A DNA stretch of 14,525 nucleotides from Rhodocyclales bacterium (GTDB lineage Bacteria > Pseudomonadota > Gammaproteobacteria > Burkholderiales > Rhodocyclaceae): assembly GCA_021286885.1 (NCBI GenBank), contig JAJTBM010000036.1, forward strand, positions 1-14,525. Direction: 5' to 3'. The translations under genes and the position numbers were made by a program. This document shows, one piece after another, positions 1-7,359 of this stretch. The notes under the pieces are model-generated. The model worked only from the letters and a program-made list of their open reading frames with translations, was not told where the DNA came from and did no database searches. Numbering within the stretch: the first letter of the stretch is position 1; every line of letters starts with the position of its first letter.

Positions 1-3000
1 GGCGCGGATGTTGCGCGTCAGGTCGAAACCGTCCATGCGCGGCATTTCGATGTCGGCGATGATCACGTCGGGGCGTACGGTCTGGAGCTGCTCCAGCGCA
101 TCCACCCCGTCCTTGGCGGTGACCACCTTGAAGCCTTCCCGTTCGAGCAGGCGGGTGGTGATCTTGCGCACCGTGAGGGAGTCATCCACCACCATCACCA
201 GGGGTTGGGTCTGGGGCAGTACCGGTGCGCTGACCGCCGGGCGGCCTTCGAACCAGGTGATGGCCCGACCTGCCAGGGCGACCGGGTTGAGAATCAGGAT
301 GATCTCGCCATCGCCAAGCACCGTGGCGCCAGCAAAGCCCACCATCCGCGCATATTGCGGGCCGGCGTTCTTCACCACAACTTCCTGGTTGCCCTGAAGC
401 GCATCCACGTGCAGGGCCAGGGTTTCGCTACCAGCCCGCAGTAGCAGCAGCCAGTTGAAGCGCTCCAGCTCGGGCTTGGCATCGGTATCACCCAACAGGT
501 TGGGCAGATAGCGGTAGCTGTAGAAGTCGCCCAGCCACTCGACGCCCTTGTCGGCCTGGGCCTTTTCCATGGCGGCAGGCTTGAGTTCCTGCACCTGGGC
601 CACCATCGAAGACGGAATGGCGAAGGTCTTGCCACCGGAGCGCACCAGCAGGGTCTGGGTCACGGCGAGGGTGAGCGGCAAGTGGATGCTGAACACGGAG
701 CCCTTGCCCGGTTCGGAATCCACGGTGATCCGGCCACCGACCGCCGCCGTTTCGCTCTTTACCACGTCCATGCCCACGCCCCGGCCTGCCAGGCTGGAGA
801 GGCGGGCGGTGGTGAAGCCCGGCACGAAGATCAGATTGGTGAGCTGCTTGCGATCCAGTTGCTCGTGGGGGTCGATCAGGCCGTTGTTGATGGCCTGGTT
901 ACGGATCTTGTCGAAGTTGAGGCCCGCGCCATCGTCGCGGAACTCGATCAGCACTTCGTTCCCTTCGTAGGCCACGCGCACCGTGATCTGGCCGATTTCA
1001 GACTTGCCCGCAGCCCGGCGGGCTTCGGGCAGTTCGATCCCGTGGGCAATCGCGTTCCGCGCCAAGTGGCCCAGGGGGCCCACCATGGCTTCCAGCACGC
1101 TTCGGTCGATTTCGGTCTGACCGCCTACCACGTCCAGGTTGGCCCGGCGGCCCAGCTCCTTGGAGGCTTGCCGCACCAGGCGGTAGAGCCGTTCGGAGAG
1201 GCTGTCGAAGGGCACCATCCGGACGCGCATCAGGGATTGCTGCAGTTCCCGGGCCATACGGGCCTGGGACTGGAGGGCCGCTTCGGCGCCGTCCAGGTTG
1301 CGCAGCAAGTTCTGTTGCACGGTGGTCACGTCGCCCACACTCTCGGCCATCATCCGGGTGAGTTCCTGGAGTCGGGTGTAGCGGTCCATTTCCAGGGGGT
1401 CGAAGTCGGTGTGGTGGCTTTCGACCTGGGACAGGCGGGACTGCATCTGGGAGTCGGCCTGGATTTCCACTTCCCGCAGCTGGTTGCGCAGCCGGATCAC
1501 GTTTTCGGTCAGATCCAGCAGGGAGCGGCGCAGGGTGCGCAGTTCGCCTTCGATCCGAGTCCGGGCGATGCTGATTTCGCCGGCGTCGTTCACGAACTGG
1601 TCAAGCCGGCCTGCATCCACCCGCAGCTGGGCCCGGGCCTGGGCGGCGGGCAGTTCGGCGGCCGGTGCCTGGGCGGGGCTTTCGGTGGCCGGTGCAGCAG
1701 CCACCGGGGCGACAGCGGCGGCCGGAGCCGGTGCGGCGACTTCGGCGGGCGCAGCTTGCACCTGTGCTGCAGCACCACCAAAGGCGGGGCGCGGCGGCAT
1801 GGGCAGCGAGGAATCCATGAAGCAGTCCAGGCAGGAGCGGGTGTAGTCCAGCCCGTTCTGCAGGTCTTCGAGGATGCCCGTCACGTCCGGGTCACGGCCC
1901 TTGTCGAGGCGGGATTCCAGATCGTGGATGTACTGGCCCAGATTCATCGCCCCCACCATCCGGGCGCTGCCCTTCAGGGTGTGGAGCAGACGCGCCACGG
2001 CTGCGTGGTGGGCCGGATCTTCAGGCGCACCGCGCCAGGCGCGCAGGGTGGTGTCCAGGCTGTCCAGCAGCTCGCTGCCTTCGTCCATGAAGATGGGCAG
2101 CAGGTCCGGATCGAGCTCGTCCCTGAGCTGGGGCGTTTCGGCTTCTTCGGCGGCTGCCGGGGCGGGTGGCGGCGTGAAGGCCGGCAGGGCCGGAATCGCC
2201 GGGGGCAGCTCAGGCAGGCCGGTGATCGCTTCCAGTTGGAGGATCAGATGGGGCTCGCCTTCGGGCAGTTCGTGACGCGCCAGGCTGCCTACCATGTTGT
2301 CCAGCGCACTGATGGTGCTGGCCAGCACGATGTTTTGGGCCGGCGTGGGGGCCTGCTTGTGGTCGGACAGTCGCTCCAGGGCCATTTCCAGGGCCTTGGC
2401 CAGTTGCTGGGGCGGCTGGAAGCGGGCCGTGCCGGAGATGCCGGCCAGGGTATGGGCGGCCCGCATGGCGTCGAAGCTCGGGGTGTGTTCCGGGTTGTTC
2501 CCGAAGCGCCCCATTTCTTGACGCAGGGTGGCCATGTGCTGACGCGCCTCGTGCATGTACAACTCGTACAGCGGGCGGGACAGGGTCACGCTGCCAATCT
2601 GAAGCTCCCGGTCGTCGTCCAGGGAGGCGATGGGCTCCTCGTCTTCGGCCAAGACGGGTTCAAGCACGGGTTCGAGCGTGGGCTCGGGGAGCGCTTCGGT
2701 GGGCGCTGCCAGGGTCGGCACCGGCTCCACGTACGGCTCCACGGCCATGTCCGGTGCCTGGGGCTGCAGGGCGTCCGGGGCGTCATCCAGATCCAGATCC
2801 GGTTCTGCCAGCTGGAAGCCCGGTGCTTCGACCTGTTCGGGCTGCATGGGCGCTTCGAGGGTGTATTCCTCGGCGGGGGCGTCCTCGGCGATGACGGTCT
2901 CGGGCGCGCCGGGAAGCTCTTGCAGCTCAAGGGCTTCGGCCGTTGCCAGGGTCTCGGGGCTGAAAGCCTCGGGTTCGGGGGCTTCGGTGAAGGCCAGGGG

Positions 3001-6000
3001 CGCCTCTTCGAGGGGCGTCCAGCCTTCGGCTAGCAGGTCGGGGGCGTCGCTTTCCGGCGTAATGGCGATGGGCTCGACGGGCTGCGCTTCGAGATCGATT
3101 TCCGGGGTCGGTTCGGGTGCCAGCGCAGATGCCGGCGCCAGCGGCTGTTCGAGCGCGGGTGCCTGCATCTCGGCAGGCTCCGGTGCCGCGACGGCTTCAA
3201 GGGCTTCAAAAGCCTCAAACGCTTCGACTGCTTCGATGGTTTCCAGCGGCAGTTCGAGGGGCGCAGGCGATGCTTCGGCCTCCGGCACCATCCCTTCCAG
3301 AACTTCGAAGCTTTCCGGGGCGTTCAGTGCTTCCACCAGGGGCGCGTGGATTTCCTCCAGTGCCACGGTTTCCAGGGGGACCTCAACCGGGGTTTCCACC
3401 GGGGCCGCATCGGCCATGAGCACGGGTTCCGGCTCCGGTTCCGGCATATTCAGCGCCACGGGCTGGATGTCTTCGGCAGGCAGCGCTTCTTCGGAAGCAA
3501 GGTCTGCCAGCGTAATGACTTCTTCCTGAGGGGCTTGATCGTTCAGGTCGGCCAGCTGGATTTCCGGTGCAGGGGTGTCTGCATCCAGAGGTGCTTCAAC
3601 GAAGCTGATGCATTCTGGCGCCATGTCCTCGCCCAAGGCGGCGAGGAGCTCGGGGGGCAGGGAGGGCTCGACCGTTTCTTCCTGGAGGAAGGCTGCAGCT
3701 TCGGCCAGGTCGGCGGGCTCCAGGGGCGTGGGCTCCAGGGCGAGCGGCATTTCCTCCGCGACTTCGGCCAGGGGCAGGGCTTCTTCCGGCTCCAGGCTTT
3801 CCAGGCTGATTTCCTGCTCCACCGGGAAGGCGTTCTCGGCTTCCGTGCTGCTGAAGTGCAGGGTGTCGCTGACCGGCAGTGCTTCGATGGGCTGTTCGGT
3901 CTGTTCCGCCAGGGACGGCGCGGAGGGGGCGGAGGGTGCGCACTCCTGCAGCGCCGTATCCGCGCTGGTTTCGGGCGGGAATACGGTGGTTTCCAGATGG
4001 GCCACCGGTGCCGCTTCAAGGTTTTCGATTTCAGCCAGGCTGGCTTCTTCGGCTGCGATGGGCAGCGCCTCTTCGGCTTCCAGGGAGAGTTCGACCAGCG
4101 CTTCGCTCGGAACATGCACCGTGTCGGCCAGGGCTTCGCCCTGATCCAGCAGGTTGATTTCGATGTCGTCTGCGTTCAGCCCTTGGGGTTCCTGGGAGGC
4201 CGATGCCGGGGACGAGACATCCAGGGTAGGGCTGAGGTCGGGCACGGTGGGTGCCGTTTCAAGCTCAAGATCCAGTTCCAGATCTACATCGCCACTCAGC
4301 ATGTGGAAAGGCGTTGCAATCTGGGTTGCCGCCATGGCACTGCTGTCTTCGTCCTCCAGGGCAAGCTCGGTATGGCGTGCAGAGGGGGCAGGAGACGCGT
4401 CCTCGCCCAGATCCAACTCCAGATCGAGTACCTCGGCATCGGGGACATGGGTGGTGTCCGGCAGGCCGGTGAGGCTGAAACTGTTGTCGAGCTCGGCAGG
4501 CGCTTCCTGGGCATGGGGGGGCTCGGCCGGAGCCTCGTCCAGCTCGGGCGCATCTTCGCTCAGAAGGGCGAAGTCGGAGGCCAGCATAGTGGCGGTGGCG
4601 CCCGCAAAAGCCTCTTCTTCGAGCTGGGCGTCCGGGATGGCCAGCGCGTCCAGATCCAGAGGGGCCACCTGAGTGGGGGCCAGGCTGTCCAGTTCCAGGG
4701 GGGCGGCGGCGTCGGTTTTGAGCAGCTCGGGGCTCAGATTGGTGAAGCTGAGATCCGGGAACTCCAGGCTGTCCAGGCCTGCTGCGGGCAAGGCCGGCGC
4801 TGCGGGTGGTTCGACCACCGGGGCTGCTGCCACGGGGGCCGGTGCAGGAGCGGGGGCAGCCGCCGGGGGGGCTTCGCCGCGCAGGGCAGCGGCTTCGGCC
4901 AGCAGGGCGCTGACTTCCCGTTGCAGACCTTGGCCTGCATGCAGTTGGTCAATCCAGGCCGAGAACTCGGTGTAGGCGTGCTCCAGCAGGGACAGCAGGG
5001 CTGCGTTGGCCGGTTGTTCTTGGCGCAACCAGTGGTTGAGGGTTTGTTCCAGCCCCCATGCTGCATCGCCAAAGTCCTTGAGTCCGACCATGCGGCCACT
5101 GCCCTTGAGGGTGTGGTAACTGCGCCGGATGGTGGTGAGGGTGTCCTTGTCGGTGGGGGCCTTGTGCAGGAGGTCCAGGTGGGTACGGATGGTTTCCCGG
5201 ACTTCGAACGCTTCTTCGATGAAGATTTCGAGCAGTTCGGCATCGATCTGCGCATCGCCAGTGCTGCCCGGTTGCGGTGCTGCAACGGGGGCCGGCGCAG
5301 GTGCTTGGACGACCGGGGTGGGCGCCGGCGCGGGTGCGGCAACAGGGGCCGGCATCCCGAAGTCCAGGGTCGGGATGTCCAGTTCCTGGGCCTTGGCCGG
5401 CGGCGGGGTCAGCTCGTCCAGGGTGGGCAGTTCCGGGGCGTCACCGTCGGCCTGACGCAGGAAGTCCGCGTTCAGAACGGTGGCCGCATGGCTGGCCTGG
5501 ATGTCTTGGACATCCTGGTTGTCCGACGGGGCGGAGCCGACGCTATCCAGGAAGCTCAGATCGGACAGGGTCGGTGCGTCCTGGGCCGGTGCCACTGGAG
5601 CGGCGACCGGCACGGGGACGGCTTCGACTTCCGGTTCGGGCTTGGGCGCGTATTTTTCCGGGTGCAGGATGCGATCCAGATTGGCATGGCCGTGCTGGAG
5701 GGATTCCACATACACACCCAGGGCCGATAGCTTGTGGGCGATGTTTTCGAACTCGGCGGGGGCTGTTTTGCCCTGGGCTGCCAGCTGGGCGAGTTGACGC
5801 TCCACGTCCTGGATCAGCTCGACCGCGTCGTCTTCGTTCATGACGGACAGGGCGCCCTCAATCTGCTTGAGGGGGGCCTTGACCTTAGTGAGTTCGTCAC
5901 TGTGGCTGGGGCTGCGGAAGAAATTGTCCAGACTCTGCTCAATGCTGCCCAGGCTGGTCAGGATTTCCTTGGCCAGGTGGCGGTTGAGCTCCAGGGTCTG

Positions 6001-7299
6001 GGATTCGGATTGCTGCAGATCCAGGGCGGGCAGTTGCTCGCCGCGCTGATAGGCCTTGAGGCGGTCGATCAGGGTGCGGATCTGGTTGTCGATGCTGGGG
6101 GCTGCTTGGCCATGGGCGTCCAGGCGGCTGTCGAGCAGCAGCATGGCCGTGGCCAGATCCAGGGACAGGCTTTCAGAGAGGCGCTTCGGATCCTGGCGCA
6201 GCCACTGGGCGCAGCGCGCCAGGTTTTGCAGCAGCTCGACCAGTTCGGGCTGGCCGATGCCCTTGGCCTGGGACACCAGGGGTTCGATGATTTCCTGGAA
6301 GCGGGGCAGGCCGATGCTCTGGCCGCCGGTGTATTGGGTCCAGGCTTCCTTGGCATCGCTCAGGCCTTCGCGCAGCTTGCGCAGGACCGGAGCGAGGGGT
6401 TTGTCGCTGAGTTCGTGGCCGGCTGCGGGGATCAGACGTTCCAGCTGGTAGGCCTGGCTGACGGCGTCGATGACCTGGGAGCGGGTGCTCGAAATGGCCA
6501 CGTGATACAGCACTTCGCGCATCAGTCGGTCGGCAACCGCCAGGTTGCCTTCGAGCAAACGACGCATCTGGGCATCGATACGACCGCACAGGCGCTTGGT
6601 TCCCGGGTCTACCGGGAAACCGTGCAGACTCATGGCATCGAAGAATGCCGTGCTGGCGAACCAGAAGGCGCGGGAGCTCGGATTGGTCTGGACGATCTCG
6701 ATGCCCGCTACGGCATCCCGCATTTCGCCAGGGCCGGCGGGGTCCTGGTTGTTCTTGAACCACTTGAGGAGGCCCCGTTCGAAGCGGCTGCGCTGGGTGC
6801 GCAGATACTTCGGGTCTTCCATCAATTGGGGGGGATGGGCAAAGTTGGGGCGGCTTGCCAGATCAGGGAAGAACAGGTCAGCAGGGCCGGCCAGGTCGGG
6901 CCCCAGCCCCCGGGCCTGCACCAGTTTGGTGTACAGGTCCAGCAGGCGCAGGGCCTGATCCGGTTGTCCCCGGGCCAACTCATCCAGGTAGTTGCTGACG
7001 GCGGCGACCCCACGGATGGTGAGGTCTACCAGTTCCGGGGTACAGGGCACCCGTTCACTGGCCAAGTCGCCCAGCAGCTGGTCGAGCATTTCGGAAAATT
7101 GCGTCAGACCATCCAGGCCCACGATGGAGAGGGCTCCATGGGCCTGGTGCAGGTGGGTCTGGGCAAATTTGATCCGGCTCAGTCGATCGGAAGCCGAGCG
7201 TGCTTCGTTCAGGGCTCCCGTGGCCCGTTCGAGGGCCAGGTCGATCTCGCCTTTGACCCAGGTCAGCGGACCCAGGTCGAGTTCATGTACTGAGCTCAT
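1..7299 (-). CDS. chpA: ChpA/PilL-type hybrid chemotaxis histidine kinase of the Pil-Chp system (3' end outside window)
   Basis: Cytoplasmic CheA-like kinase that takes signals from PilJ through PilI and phosphorylates PilG/PilH to control type IV pili. The frame is open from the ATG at 7299 to the window edge (2433 codons; stop not reached). Domains in order: an Hpt-like N-terminus with a candidate His54 in a divergent setting; an alpha-helical region with no canonical site; canonical Hpt with HTLKGS at His729; Ala/Pro/Glu-rich linker about 807-1563; Hpt with HTLAG at His1616 (usual Lys replaced by Ala); Hpt with HTLKGS at His1773; dimerisation helices about 1887-2040; ATPase with N-box Asn2082, G1 DDGAG 2122-2126 and G2 GRGVG 2172-2176; CheW-like domain about 2205-2345; receiver from about 2365 with Asp2372/Asp2373 and phosphoacceptor Asp2416. 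The receiver is cut after about 65 residues. The start gives MSSVHELDLG and lies 60 bp after pilJ. Pseudomonas ChpA is of similar length (about 2470) but has more Hpt-type domains. Family is certain; the name chpA versus pilL is convention. Confidence 0.96.
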   Translation of the reverse strand, partial: MSSVHELDLGPLTWVKGEIDLALERATGALNEARSASDRLSRIKFAQTHLHQAHGALSIVGLDGLTQFSEMLDQLLGDLASERVPCTPELVDLTIRGVAAVSNYLDELARGQPDQALRLLDLYTKLVQARGLGPDLAGPADLFFPDLASRPNFAHPPQLMEDPKYLRTQRSRFERGLLKWFKNNQDPAGPGEMRDAVAGIEIVQTNPSSRAFWFASTAFFDAMSLHGFPVDPGTKRLCGRIDAQMRRLLEGNLAVADRLMREVLYHVAISSTRSQVIDAVSQAYQLERLIPAAGHELSDKPLAPVLRKLREGLSDAKEAWTQYTGGQSIGLPRFQEIIEPLVSQAKGIGQPELVELLQNLARCAQWLRQDPKRLSESLSLDLATAMLLLDSRLDAHGQAAPSIDNQIRTLIDRLKAYQRGEQLPALDLQQSESQTLELNRHLAKEILTSLGSIEQSLDNFFRSPSHSDELTKVKAPLKQIEGALSVMNEDDAVELIQDVERQLAQLAAQGKTAPAEFENIAHKLSALGVYVESLQHGHANLDRILHPEKYAPKPEPEVEAVPVPVAAPVAPAQDAPTLSDLSFLDSVGSAPSDNQDVQDIQASHAATVLNADFLRQADGDAPELPTLDELTPPPAKAQELDIPTLDFGMPAPVAAPAPAPTPVVQAPAPAPVAAPQPGSTGDAQIDAELLEIFIEEAFEVRETIRTHLDLLHKAPTDKDTLTTIRRSYHTLKGSGRMVGLKDFGDAAWGLEQTLNHWLRQEQPANAALLSLLEHAYTEFSAWIDQLHAGQGLQREVSALLAEAAALRGEAPPAAAPAPAPAPVAAAPVVEPPAAPALPAAGLDSLEFPDLSFTNLSPELLKTDAAAPLELDSLAPTQVAPLDLDALAIPDAQLEEEAFAGATATMLASDFALLSEDAPELDEAPAEPPHAQEAPAELDNSFSLTGLPDTTHVPDAEVLDLELDLGEDASPAPSARHTELALEDEDSSAMAATQIATPFHMLSGDVDLELDLELETAPTVPDLSPTLDVSSPASASQEPQGLNADDIEINLLDQGEALADTVHVPSEALVELSLEAEEALPIAAEEASLAEIENLEAAPVAHLETTVFPPETSADTALQECAPSAPSAPSLAEQTEQPIEALPVSDTLHFSSTEAENAFPVEQEISLESLEPEEALPLAEVAEEMPLALEPTPLEPADLAEAAAFLQEETVEPSLPPELLAALGEDMAPECISFVEAPLDADTPAPEIQLADLNDQAPQEEVITLADLASEEALPAEDIQPVALNMPEPEPEPVLMADAAPVETPVEVPLETVALEEIHAPLVEALNAPESFEVLEGMVPEAEASPAPLELPLETIEAVEAFEAFEALEAVAAPEPAEMQAPALEQPLAPASALAPEPTPEIDLEAQPVEPIAITPESDAPDLLAEGWTPLEEAPLAFTEAPEPEAFSPETLATAEALELQELPGAPETVIAEDAPAEEYTLEAPMQPEQVEAPGFQLAEPDLDLDDAPDALQPQAPDMAVEPYVEPVPTLAAPTEALPEPTLEPVLEPVLAEDEEPIASLDDDRELQIGSVTLSRPLYELYMHEARQHMATLRQEMGRFGNNPEHTPSFDAMRAAHTLAGISGTARFQPPQQLAKALEMALERLSDHKQAPTPAQNIVLASTISALDNMVGSLARHELPEGEPHLILQLEAITGLPELPPAIPALPAFTPPPAPAAAEEAETPQLRDELDPDLLPIFMDEGSELLDSLDTTLRAWRGAPEDPAHHAAVARLLHTLKGSARMVGAMNLGQYIHDLESRLDKGRDPDVTGILEDLQNGLDYTRSCLDCFMDSSLPMPPRPAFGGAAAQVQAAPAEVAAPAPAAAVAPVAAAPATESPAQAPAAELPAAQARAQLRVDAGRLDQFVNDAGEISIARTRIEGELRTLRRSLLDLTENVIRLRNQLREVEIQADSQMQSRLSQVESHHTDFDPLEMDRYTRLQELTRMMAESVGDVTTVQQNLLRNLDGAEAALQSQARMARELQQSLMRVRMVPFDSLSERLYRLVRQASKELGRRANLDVVGGQTEIDRSVLEAMVGPLGHLARNAIAHGIELPEARRAAGKSEIGQITVRVAYEGNEVLIEFRDDGAGLNFDKIRNQAINNGLIDPHEQLDRKQLTNLIFVPGFTTARLSSLAGRGVGMDVVKSETAAVGGRITVDSEPGKGSVFSIHLPLTLAVTQTLLVRSGGKTFAIPSSMVAQVQELKPAAMEKAQADKGVEWLGDFYSYRYLPNLLGDTDAKPELERFNWLLLLRAGSETLALHVDALQGNQEVVVKNAGPQYARMVGFAGATVLGDGEIILILNPVALAGRAITWFEGRPAVSAPVLPQTQPLVMVVDDSLTVRKITTRLLEREGFKVVTAKDGVDALEQLQTVRPDVIIADIEMPRMDGFDLTRNIRA
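2611..4374 (-). other. Lys/Arg-free acidic linker inside ChpA
   Basis: This segment encodes ChpA residues 976-1563. Reading every codon in frame, I find no Lys or Arg codon between Arg975 (4375-4377) and Arg1564 (2608-2610). I count about 144 Asp plus Glu in 588 residues, the rest mostly Ala, Pro, Leu, Val, Thr, Ser and Gln. It joins the Hpt domain at His729 to the one at His1616. It is presumably disordered and strongly negative. The preceding stretch (about 807-974) is similar in style but has one Lys and one Arg. The frame stays open and codon use matches the flanking domains, so this is real coding sequence. Confidence 0.9.
3190..3243 (-). repeat. Six tandem Glu-Ala-hydrophobic tripeptides in the ChpA linker
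   Basis: Residues 1353-1370 of ChpA read as six E-(A/T)-hydrophobic units (ETI, EAV, EAF, EAF, EAL, EAV). The units use different synonymous codons for Glu and Ala, so the period is clearer in protein than in DNA. This argues against very recent slippage. It is the most regular part of an otherwise irregular acidic linker. Confidence 0.7.
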
Positions 7300-7327
7300 C
7301 GATGGTTCTTGGACTGCGTCCGTTCCT
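7300..7327 (-). promoter_or_regulatory. chpA translation start region with remote Shine-Dalgarno
   Basis: Upstream of the chpA ATG the only good Shine-Dalgarno match is AGGAA at 7327-7323, 23 nt from the start codon. Between them lies a small inverted repeat, GGAC-GCA-GTCC (7321-7311). A weak AAGAA at 7310-7306 is the alternative ribosome contact. The 60-bp gap after pilJ has no terminator-like structure, so chpA is probably cotranscribed with pilJ. Confidence 0.35.
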
Positions 7328-7359
7328 GATCTGGGTCGTGCTGAAGGGCGGGGGTCTGG

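Noticed and set aside
2611..4374. Linker as a minisatellite or tandem DNA repeat
   Set aside because: The DNA is low in complexity (many TTC, CTC and GGC triplets) but I see no fixed repeat unit beyond the short E-A-hydrophobic run; the pattern follows amino acid bias.
682..7293. Three very long open frames on the plus strand (682-3033, 3346-5730, 5734-7293) opposite chpA
   Set aside because: They are codon-aligned antisense frames of chpA. Stops there need TTA, CTA or TCA sense codons, which are rare in this GC-rich gene. Their products are Gly/Gln/Phe/His-rich with no recognisable domains, whereas the minus-strand frame gives clear CheA, CheW, Hpt and receiver motifs.
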